From Antedon bifida (taxonomy: Eukaryota; Echinodermata; Crinoidea; Comatulida; Antedonidae), in contig OY727093.1 of the NCBI GenBank assembly GCA_963402885.1, forward strand, positions 4,588,001 through 4,652,000: a stretch of DNA of 64,000 nt, read 5' to 3'. The position numbers were made by a program, and so were the translations under genes. Of the stretch, positions 51,101 to 63,100 are shown piece by piece. How positions within the stretch are numbered: position 1 is the stretch's first letter; each line of letters opens with the position of its first letter. The notes below the pieces were generated by a model, which saw only the letters and a list, made by a program, of their open reading frames with translations, was not told the DNA's origin and made no database searches.

Positions 51101-54100
51101 AAATACACAGATGAAAAGATTTGTGATGTTAAATATTATTCCCAAAAAAAAGTGGACATTTTAAATGAGAAAATAAAATCTATGAATGAAAAAAGAAAAG
51201 GCAGATGTATTGGTGAAACTGCAGAAGAACCGTCAACAAGCAGGTCATCTGAAGGAATAGTTTATTCAAATTCTAAGAGTTTCCAAGTAAGCTCAGTACA
51301 AGAAACTGCTGATCATAAGTTTAAAGTAAGAAAAATAGAAGAAAGTCCAAACTTAGAAGAAATAACATTATCAAGTGATACTTTAAGTACCAGTGACATC
51401 GAGGCAGGGCTAGATTTACCAATAAGTACTGAAAAAGTTGCAGTGGCTAAAAAAAGTTGGAAGATAGAAGTAGTTTCTTTAATATCAGATTCAGATACTG
51501 ACACTAATTCTGTATCAAAATATGTACCAGAGACTGATAACAGAAGTGACCTTATGCCACAAAGACTGGAAAGTGAACAAAGTCAGAAAAAACCTGTAAA
51601 TCACCACCATCAAACGTATGTTAATGCAATAAAAGAGGTTGCCAGTACATCCAAAGTTACATCTACAGGAGCTGTCAATTTGAAAATCCATAAACAAGTT
51701 AGATCAGAACAGGCAGTCACTGCTGGTCTTCAATGTACAGCTGCCTCTACAGTTGCCCAACACCAAGTTGGATCAGAACAAGCAGCCGCTGCTGGTCGTA
51801 AACGTACAGCTGCCTCTACAGTTGCCCAACACCAAGTTGGATCAAAACAGGCAGCCACTGCTGGTCGTAAAAGTACAGCTCTCTCTACAATCCCCCAACA
51901 AGAAGTTAGATCAAAACAGGCAGCCACTGTTGGTCGTTATCAAAGTAGAGCTGCCTCTACAGTTGCCCAACACCAATTTGGATCAGAACCGGCAGCCACT
52001 GCTGGTCGTTATCAAAGGACAGCTGTCTCTACAATTGCCCAACAAGAAGTTAGATCAAAACAGGCAGCCACTGTTGGTCGTTTTCAAAGTACAGCTGCCT
52101 CTACAGTTGCCCAACACCAAGTTAGATCAGAACAGGTAGCCACTGTTGATCGTCAAAGTACAGCTGTCTCTACAGTTGCTCAACATCAAATTAGATCAGA
52201 ACAGGCAGTTGCTGCTGGTCGTGAAAGTACAGCTGTCTCTACAGTTGTCCAACATCAAGTTAGATCATCAAAACAGGCAGCCGCTGCTGGTCGTGAAAGT
52301 ACAGCTGTCTCTACAGTTGCCCAACATCAAATTAGATCAGAACAGGCAGCCACTGCTGCTTGTCAAAGTACAGCTGTCTCTAAAGTTGCCCAACATCAAG
52401 TTAGATCAAAACAAGCAGTCGTTGCTGGTCGTCAAGGTACAGCTGCCTCTACAGTTGCCCAACATCAAGTTAGATCAGAACAGGCAGCCACTGCTGGTTG
52501 TCAAAGTACAGCTGTCTCTACAGTTGCCCAACATCAAGTTAGATCAGAACAGGCAGGCGCTGCTGGTCATCGAAGTTCAGCTGTCTCTACAGTTGCCCAA
52601 CATCAAGTTAGATCAGAACAGTCAGCCACTGCTGGTCGTTATCAAAGGACAGCTGTCTCTACAGTTGCCCAGCACCAGAGATCCTCCGAAAGTGTAGAAC
52701 ATAATGTCCATAGACGGTACAGAGTTGAAATCAATCTTAAACCCACTTATAATGTTAAGTGTGAAGGTCTTGTTAATGTCATCTTGCACTGGAAACCTGA
52801 GTGGTTAGAACAACATGAAGGTAATTGATATTTTTTTTATTATTATTATTATTATTTCTCAGTTGGAAGGTATTCTCCAGTTTCATTTGTCAAAATTTGT
52901 ATAGCACAGAACAATCCTAGACATACTCACTTTTAATCATCTCTTTTCTTGAACTCTGGCACTTCGTAATTTTCTCCTATAAACCACTTCCAAAAGCTTT
53001 GGTCTCAATTACCTTCCTCATTACATCAATTAGCTGTTACTGAATCTCTTCCCCATCTTTTATCATCTATTGACTCTCTCCTTCATGATAATTATCTTTA
53101 ATTCTTTTTTTTTTATTTATTTTATATTCAATAATTGGGTTTTTTTTGTATATACATGTCTAAATATATTGTTTATTATAAATTTATTTTAGTTAATATC
53201 ATGGAACTGCTGACTCTTGTAGTTATAGTAATCTTGTTTACTTTAGAAGTCTCTGACCAGTTCATCTCTGTATATTTTATATTATGGTTTGTTGGTAAAA
53301 TAAATAAATAAAATGAAATTACAAATCTACAGTACAGGACTACATTCTCAGTGCAAATTCCAACAAGCATTCTGGGTTCAATAACTAAACTGAGTTATAT
53401 AAAGTATTAGGGGGCTATTTAAATGTGTACTGAATTATACTTTTGATATTCTTATATAGTGAGACAAGAAGAAATTCTCAGGCCCTTGGGGTTGAATGTT
53501 CCATTAAGAGAAAATCCTAATCAGTTTAGTTCCATTGATGAATACTACAGAGGGTTTGTGCCACTGGTTCTCCTAGAAACTTGGAGTGAAGTAAGTTTTG
53601 TTGAGTAACAATTTTTTGTGAGGTTGCATAAAGAAAGAGAGAAAGTGCTGGTTCTTCCAGTCTATGGTCGCACAGAAAGAGCTTATCTTTCAGGCCACGG
53701 TTTCACAGAAAGAGCAGGTTCTTTCAGGCTACGGTCGCACAGAAAGAGCTTATCTTTTAGGCCACAGTTTCACAGAAAGAGCTGGTTATTTCAGACTATG
53801 GTTTTTACAGAAAGAGATGGTTCTTTCAGACTATGGTCACATAGAAAGAGTTGGTTCTTTCAGGCTATGGTTTTTACCGAAAGAGCTGGTTATTTCAGAC
53901 TATGGTTTTTACAGAAAGAGATGATTCTTTCATGCTATGGTCACATAGAAAGAGCTGGTTCTTTCAGGCTATGGTCGCACAGAAAGAGCTGGTACTTTCA
54001 GGCTATGGTCACATAGAAAGAGCTGGTTCTTTTAGTCTATGGTCGCACAGAAAGAGCTGGTTCTTTCAGGCTATGGTCGCACAGAAAGAGCTGGTACTTT

Positions 54101-57100
54101 CAGGCTATGGTCACACAGAAAGAGCTGGTTCTTTCAGGTTATGGTCACATAGAAAGAGCTGGTTCTTTCAGGCTATGGTCGCATAGAAAGAGCTGGTTCT
54201 TTCAGGCTATGGTCGCACAGAAAGAGCTGGTTCTTTCAGGCTATGGTTGCACAGAAAGAGCTGCTTCTTTAGGTTATGGTTTTACATAAAGTACAGGTTC
54301 TTGTTTGTGAGGGAAAACCATATAGAGTGTTTGAATTGCAAAGTTCTATATTAATTCACTAGAACCAAAGATATAAGTGTGTTACATAATAGTTTGACCA
54401 AAAATTGGATTGTCTTTCTAAGAATGATTTTTTTGTGTGTGTGTGTGTTAGATTTAACAGTTTTGTCTAATTGAAATCATTATTTTGGGATTTTAGTCGC
54501 GTGGACGCGACTCTATAGTTTACTATGTCGGTCGGTCTGTCGATCTGTCTGTCGGTCCGGTATCACTATGCGTTTTATCGCTTTCTGACCTTATCTTGAT
54601 ATCAGTTTAATCTAGCTCAATTTTTCACAGTATATTCCTTATGGCCAGGAATCGATGTTTTCACGGTGCACAATAAAAAATTACGCGGTCTACGCACGAT
54701 TTAACGAAATCACATTTGTAATCATATCTTCACAACCATGAATCACAATTAAATAAAATTTGGTACTCATAAAATTCAGGGCATAAATCATCATATGGCA
54801 ATACAATTACGTGCGTACGCGCGCTTAAAATTTTCAAAATTTATTTTCGATGAAATAAGAGTACGTTTCAGGCAATTTTAAGCGTTTACAAAATTGCCAT
54901 GAGTGCGCAGATTTTTGCGCGCACACTGCGCGTTAACTGTTATTGCGCACTCTTTTTGCCTGATTTCTGTTTTCTTGACTTACTTTTCAACTCGAAATTA
55001 CGTTATACGAGCACGTCAAAAGTGACAGGCTACGCACGTGTAAATTAAAAAAATATAAATGTTTTTAAACATTTCAACATTTTTAAACATGTTATTTCGG
55101 TCAGTTGGTCGGTCGGTCGGTAAACACTAATGAGCACGCGACTGCAGCCATCTATGTGGCCTTGTTTTCTATGGAAGTGAATTAAAACTAGAAAATGGCC
55201 TATTCAAAGTCTGATTGTATTAAAGACCCCTTCCCTGCAATTTTGGACGTTTTTTGGAAAATAATACATATATATCACTTTAAAAACATTAAACCATGTC
55301 ATTCCTTGTCTTAAATGTACGTTTTATGGTAAATTATGATAAAAAGTGAGAAACAATGCACTACCTAAGTAGCTCGCGGCGATCGACCTCTCGTGGACGG
55401 TCTTAGGCCTAGCCTAGCTAGGCTTAGTTTTGTAGGCCTAGCTGGTAAACATCGGTAACGTACGAACATCATACGCTAGCTATATACCTAGCCTGACGTT
55501 GTATAGTTGCTGCATTAATTGTCTTTCTATTTTTGCCAGACTCCGTTGATACAAATTGGGGAAAACCCGGTATTTTCGCTGAAAAGTTAGGAGTCTTCCA
55601 TTTGTTTTGGTGGCCGGCACGATCGATCGAAAAGTGGGCGAATTACAGGTGAAAAACAAAAATATCAATCCGCGCGCAATGCATTTTGGGATTTATAGCG
55701 GGCCGCTATAATTATTAGAATCGACTTATTTTTCGCATTTTTAACCGTTTAAAGACGAAAAAAGTTATCGCAATAGGACCATATAGTATTATTTTTACAT
55801 TAAATATAGTTTGTGATCTTAAATTAGATCTAAAAAACATAGGGAAGGGGGCTTTAATCTCCATTTTTCAAGCTTTGGGGGACAATACATTAAAAAAAAT
55901 TTGTAATACATTAATGAGGAGTTTTCTACTGTTTCTGATTTCAGGTAGTTCAGGAATACCCCAAAAACAAAGAAAACAAATTACCTTGTCGATGCATAGG
56001 GTGTCCTGGTTGCTTTATACAATGCCAGGGTAAGATTTTATTTATTATTTAGAAAGAATTCAGACCTCCCAACTTGGAAAAATTAGTAGAATAGAATTTT
56101 GTTCCTTGTGGTCAGTTTTGATTTTTCTTTTTTTAGCAATGTCAGCAGAACAGGACACATACCCAGCGGTCAGTGATTTAGTTATCTTGTCACCAAATAA
56201 AGCTAGAAAGGACAACAACTACTTTGTATTTGGTATCATACGTGATCGGAAAATTGAAAATGTGTTAAAAGATAAAAAAACAGGTGCGAATAAAACAAAT
56301 GAAGGGAATATTCTGTAATAGTTGGATGTTTTTGGAAAGGGAAATAATTTCATCACTTCAAGGAAAATGTTCAGTAGTGCGATTAAAGGATACTATATCC
56401 TATAGCCATGAAATCTATGCAGATTAAAGGATCTCAATAGTTATGTTAAGTCTTCTTGAATAACATCAGAACACTTATGGCGTGTGTGCACTTAAAAGAA
56501 CCCATTGCATATTTCATGAAGAGTATGGGGTTACTCCAGTATCCGGGGTTAAATTGAACCAGTTGTGTTTACAGCAGTTTTGATTTTTTATTTATTATTT
56601 ATACTGGGTGACCTCTTCCATCAAAGACTGGTCTCCCAGACGGCCCAGATATGATGAGTAGCCGTGTGTGAAAAGTAGTTGTTAAAATATGTACTACCAT
56701 TTCAATATATTTATTTCAATCTTATTTATAAGAAATTTTAATTTCATTTTTTTCTTCTTAACAGTTAAATTGGTTTACAAGTTGCAAATAGTGACAAACA
56801 TTTCACAATACATTTCGTATGATGTTGATATGAAAATGCAGGTATGTTTTAAAGATATATTGTCCTTCTGGAAAAATTCTTAATTTTAATGTCATATAAT
56901 AGTTTAATATTTACTTTGATCAAAAATTGGATCGAGAAAGAAATTATTTAAATGAAAAAAGTAACGGTGAAGTGAAAAGAAAACTGGACAGGTTAAATTG
57001 GTTAAATTTTACTGTTTCTCTTAGTTATTTTTTTTTTGTCTCCAGAAGTGAATAAAGCAAAGTCTGATTTTACAGTGAAATCAAGAGTTGTAAGAGACAC

Positions 57101-60100
57101 ATCACATATTTTAACGGGTATATTTTTGTGCTTGTAGGTTGTTGCAAGTTTGGTTTCAAATCTGCGAGTCTTTTCTATTATTGAGGATCTACATACACTT
57201 ACACTGGCGCGAGATATATTGTACCCCAGAGAACGGTCTAAAATACAGACAATTCCTAGCCTTTGTCCAATCACAACGGTTTGTAAACTTTAGTTTTCAA
57301 TAACAATATAAATACATATAATGATATTTTTTAATGACTTTTTATTTATTTATTTGTTGACCATTTGTAGCACTCACAAAAAATGGTGCGGTCCAGAAAC
57401 AACTCTAAATAGAAAGTGTAAACAAAAACAAACATAACTTTATAAAGTTATATTTGACATTGACAAATTATAAATGTAATCTCTTTTGTATTTTGTTTTT
57501 TTTATAGCTTCCTACCAAATATTTCCCAAATCTAGGAAAGTTGCTTACCAATAACTTCCTATTTCTGTCTTCAACATTTTATTATTAGCCAGATATTTTG
57601 CCTGACATATTGTTAAATAATCACATATTCTTCTCAGTTTGGGACTTGAATCCACAATCTCCCAATCACTAGTAATTATAATTTTGTTTTTGTTATTATT
57701 ATTGTTTAGAAACTTAATGATTCCCAAACAAAAGCTGCAGATAAAATGTTTACCTGCGTTGAGGATGCGTATGGAATCCCTCATATCAATTTACTTCATG
57801 GTCCACCAGGCACGGGAAAAACACGGACAATTGTTAACATCATTGAAAGAATTTTAAAGGCAAGTAATTTTTTCCTATGCACTAATTTTTTTGTCTTATA
57901 ATCTCTATTAGTGGAGGTTTTTTATCTCCATTTGCTGTGCATTGAATATATATATCAACAAAAAATGTATATGTATTTGTAGTAGAACCTCTCCTATTGG
58001 GCACCCCTATTCACAGAATCCCTTAATTAAGGGGGATCTTTCCTGTAAAACAAGAGGGAGACAACATATGTTTTAGCACTACGACCAACCCCTAGTCAAG
58101 GAAATCCTCTATTTAAGGGCACCAAGGCTGTGATTATATTTTTTGTACATAAGTTTGGGACCCCTTATGTGAAAGATAGCCAACTACTTCCTAAATATAA
58201 CTAAACCTAACCCTCTAAGTAAATAATCTCTCTCTCACTATAAAGTAAAAAGAAGTTGCTCATGGATTCGAACCCAATACATCGACAAGTAAAGTCCACA
58301 GTCTAATTCACTCAACTACACAGACGGCTCGACAGAAACAGTTTGCATAAGCAATTTGTAGTTAGCTCAATTCTTACGTCACACTTTATGGATATGACTC
58401 TCTCTCGAAGTGCCATATCAGGAGACTTTGGCGATCATGTTGTGCCACAATTCTCTGTCTATTGCCATGTTCAGCAACTCCACTTCTTTGGTATTCTCGA
58501 CCTCCCTTTCAACACATGTCCCATGAATCTCATCTGTCTAATCCTAATATCCTTCAGTAGTTTCCTGCACACTGCTCTTTTCAATACATCTTCATTACTA
58601 ACTCTATCTGTCCATGGAATTCTCATCATTCTCCTTAGAAACCACATCTCACAGCTTTGCAATCTTTTTCTGAGGTCAGTTGTGATTGACCAGGCTTCAC
58701 TTCCATACATCAGCACAGCATAGATGTAGCAGTTTAATACACGCAACCTGGTTTCCATACTCAGTTCGCACAGTTCTTCAAGATATTCTCCATTTCTCCA
58801 AATGCTGAATTAACTAGTCTCCTGCTCAAAGGTTACATGTTGGACTCTCCTTTTTTGACACTACTAAACACTCTGTCTTACTGCAATTTATAGACAGACC
58901 CATCTTTTCACTCTCTACTACAACCACATCCAGCAACCTTTGGAGATCTTCAGCTGACTCTGCCAGTAGAACTGTGTCATCTGCATATTTGTAATATTTC
59001 TACCACAAACTCTCAAACCCTTCTCATTCTCTAGCTCCCTCAAGATCAACTCGCTATAGTAGTTAAACAAGTCTGGTGACATTACAAAGCCCTGTCTCAC
59101 TCCTCTTCCATGACTACCTAATGAATATTCAGGTTTATTTTGTGACATTTCATGAGGGGTCCCCAACTTATGTACCATATGTTTAAAACCCTGTTCAATT
59201 TGCGCTAATATATTCTCTAATGGAATATGGTACTTTGTATTCAATTCAAAATATGGAAATTATAATAGAAGTTCTAAACTTTCTTGTTGACATACTGTTC
59301 TATACTGACCTGTGGCCATGTGTTTTCATTTTTTAATATTCTAGAAAAATCGAGAAGAAGAAAATGGGTCACTACTTCCTGGGCAGAGACCTACCACCGA
59401 TAACCGGCCAAAGATCTTAGTTTGTGCTCCATCAAACAAAGCTGTTGATCGGTTGGTTTTGAAGGTGGTCGAGATGTGTTTATATGAACGAAATTCATGT
59501 AAGTCTCCATTTTTTTCTAGTAATGATATATAAGAATAAATATATTGCCGTAACAATAATCCTCTGCAGTGCATGGTGAATCCACCGATGAATGCCTGTG
59601 GCTGTATTCACCATTTACACTTAGGCTAAGGGCAACATTTACCTTTAAAATTAAAAAAATCTCCTATATAAGTAAATATAATTTAATGGAAAGTGAAATA
59701 TCTCACTGTGTGATTGGTATATGCCCACTGGTCCCTCTGTACTGAGCAAGTCTTCCTGGGCTGGTCTGATTAATAAGATTTAATTGATTCAATGATCTAC
59801 TGTTAGTCTCCATTTGTCCTTTAGTCTGTCCCTCTTGTGTCCATCGCATGTGTGTCTGTTACGGTCCATTTTACTGGTTGAACTCTAACATTCCAAGACC
59901 ATATAACTGGTCAAAAGTGCTTAATTTAATTTTCTTTTTTAGATGATCAGAAATTTAACTGTGGTAAATACAATATTGTTCGTATTGGGACAAATGTTGA
60001 TAGCAGGTGTATAAAGTTTCAGTTAACCACAATATTGGAAAAACTGGTGACCAAAATGAAAGGTAAAACTTGCACCATAACAAACTTGTCAATTTTAATT

Positions 60101-63100
60101 TGTTAAAAAAATATAATAATTTATGGCTTTGCAGAATAAAAATAATTTTACAGTACGAGACAATAACGATTGTTAAAAGCACTATATAATTTTTTTAATA
60201 AATCTAATTTAATTTTAATAAATCCTGTCAGCCATACCTCATTGTGTGTGTTTGGATCTTCTTTTTTTTATTTTTTTAAATCAAATATACTTTATTCGTC
60301 ATGCTATCATCAAAATATAAAAGAAAAATCGGTCAAATAAAGAGATGTTGAGGCTATAAATTGTATTTTTATATCCAGCTTATGATGTAGAAAAGAATAG
60401 AAAAGAAATTGCCAAGTATGAACAGGAGCTTAAGGCAGTTCAAGAAAAGTGTGCCACGTTCAGATTGAGTTCAGAAACAGCAAACTCGGATGAAGTAAGT
60501 GAGATATCTGTAATTTGATCCTTTAAGGGACAATTTACACAGATGAGCGGTAACTGTAATAAAAATATAGAGTCCATTTACACAAAGCGTGGAGAGGACG
60601 GCCGTTTTTCTCTCAGGATAGATAAAAATTCTACGCGAGACAAGCTACACGGTTTTCCGCACTTGTCTATGTGAATTTGCCTTAAGGCTTGGTTCACACT
60701 AGGACGCAACTGCAGCAGGACGTAAATGCAATGTAAGTTAGTTGACCAATGACAAACGACAGTTTTTAATAATCCATTGCGTGTGATTGGTTGAATTACT
60801 AGCATTGTGCTTACGTCTTTGCGTTGTGTCCTTGTTGGGACCAAGCTGAAAGTGGGCTTCATTCTGTCTAAATTAAACAGAAATTTTTACACAGACCACC
60901 ACCCTCAAATGACCAAAACAAAACTCAACTGACCATAGCCAAAAAACTCAACTTCTAATTAAATACAAACGCATTATTTATTTTTTTATTGCATATGCAT
61001 CCAACAGGAATTCAAATATCCCAATAATTTTTTTTCAGAATACTTAAATTTTATATTAATTTTGTGGTAAGCTTTATGTGGTTTTTTTGGATAAATTTTA
61101 TGTACAATTAAGCTCTAACTATGACTTTGCTTTATTCAATTCTTTATTTTTAATTATATTATATATTATTATTTTATCTATATATAAACTATGGTTAATT
61201 CTGACATAGACGAGCACAATGGAAAAACTTTGAACTGTACTAATCTCCGCCTTGGATACCTATCTTATCTATCTCAGATGTACCGCTATTATGATATTAC
61301 TACTATTATTACTATTATGATATTGTTCCATATTTCTATCTTAGGAAGAAATTATAAAAGGTTTTATGAGAAAATTTCTGATTTCAATCGGTAAATTTTA
61401 ACTCTACACGCGGTAGAAGTAATTTCCAGGTTCACGGTAAGGTGTGTCAATCACCTTGCAGCTTCCCTGCATGGTTGGTTTCAACCAGGGAGTTGTAAAA
61501 CTAAGTTGGCCGTTGGTGCTTGGTGGCTATAGCCATTTTGTTTATTTTTTGACCGCTCGTGTGAAGTTATAGTAATACATCAAGATCAAATTAAATATAT
61601 TCATAAAACATAGGAGTAAATTGTGGGAAATAATTATATAAAATTACATCGAGAGAACTGATGATAAGAGCTTTTGTTTGAAATGGAATGAAACCCCGAT
61701 AGCCGAGTTGTTGAGAAAGCTGCCAGGACTTTATGTATACTGTGCACTATCTGTGTCCCGTTAGGAACCTGGGATACTTCTGCCCATGTTGCAAGCCATC
61801 TAAAACGTCTTCCTTCTTAGGCCAAAACGGCTCACTGTGTTGCGGAATAATGTATTAATTATACCAATTAGGATGGTATTTATTTGAATAAACGCCCGGA
61901 ACACCTCCCCAATAAAACATCAATTAAAATAATTATTGCCATTCCCCCCCCCCTCCCCCCATCCAAATATCATCTAATAAACGCCCATCCACATTTATAC
62001 ACACAATATTGTATTATATTTATAACACAATTATACTATTTTTAGTAGATTTCATCAGACAATTTACCAAGCATTTGTTATTCTTTTTTACCACTTTTCA
62101 TATCTACAATAAACACTATACGTAAAACGCTATTAATCATCTAAGACACTGTGAAACAGGTTAGTGAGTAGGTTTAGTTTTACAAATATCAAAAGCATTT
62201 CAGTAATGGTAACCGATCGAAATCGTCCAGGCCAGAATGTCCTTCTAAAACTTTTTACCCGAGTCATTATCATTCTGAGAACCATCGTCTACACTTCCTA
62301 GAGAGGGAGCGAGTAGTAATGTAGTATATTACCATTATTCTTGTAATACTGAACATACTTTGTCAAAAAAACGTTTATTGATAAATTGCTACTACCTAAT
62401 TCTAGAAAACTCAGATCTAGAAAACTCAGATCTCATCTCCGGAGATCTTAGAAAACTCAGATCTTGATATCTGAGTTTTCTGGATCTAGAAAACCCAGAT
62501 AACTGAGTTTTCTAGATCTAGAAAACTCAGATATATCTGAGATCTGAGTTTTCTAGACACCCTAAAATCTTACGCTTTCACATGCTAGTCTGGTGTAATG
62601 TAATGGCTGTGTGAAGCTCATTAGATGCTTAGATAATGGTATTAATTAGTGCCATTCCTATAAGCATTAGCAGAATATCTGATTTTTAATCAGATACGGA
62701 AACACTTTCACACGATCTTTTACCATGATAACAATTTGTTATAATGTTACATTTTCTAAGATTTTTTCTTTGTGTGAATCAAGAATTAAGTTTGTATTTG
62801 TAAATATAAAATTGGTGGTAGTTCTTACTCAGCTTGCATACGATTTTTTACTGGCATCAATCCTAACAAATAAAGTTTTGGTTAACAGGTCCAATTTGTG
62901 TGGGTTTATATCTACAATATTAACACGCTTTGAAATGCAATGGTTTATTGAAACAGTTATTCTTGTATAATACCATATGGTACATATGGTATTATACCTT
63001 CTTTATGCTTTATTAACACTAGCACCTAGCTATTTTTTTTTTTGGTTTCTTTCAACAATAACTTTTTCTCTTCTGTGCTAGTCAATTAAATTTGATAGAG

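Larger units (their letters stand above)
57710..59498 (+). other. SETX helicase motifs I and Ia across a GC-AG intron
   Basis: Exon 57710-57859 carries the Q-like LNDSQTKAA and GPPGTGKT, and ends AAAG followed by GCAAGT. The next exon (59345-59498) starts after TATTCTAG with VCAPSNKAVD inside. Both are phase 0. No GT donor nearby keeps the frame, so the intron 57860-59344 is a GC-AG type. It contains a MITE fragment, a SINE-like piece and a decayed LINE. Confidence 0.85.

Noticed and set aside
50083-52680. Regular repeats reminiscent of a CRISPR array.
   Set aside because: The repeats are contiguous and coding, without unique spacers, in a eukaryotic exon.
53618-54289. Four overlapping plus-strand ORFs of 60-132 codons.
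   Set aside because: They are the same 34 bp minisatellite read in three frames, inside an intron.
57508-57588. An open frame after a TTTATAG acceptor (LPTKYFPNLGKLLTNN) between SETX exons.
   Set aside because: It has no usable donor before its TAG, and the flanking exons (57278 and 57710) already join in phase at the expected place in the protein.
61690-61830. tRNA-like words (GATAGCCGAGTTGTTGAGA) suggesting a tRNA gene.
   Set aside because: No matching B box or closing stem could be found in the next 80 bases.
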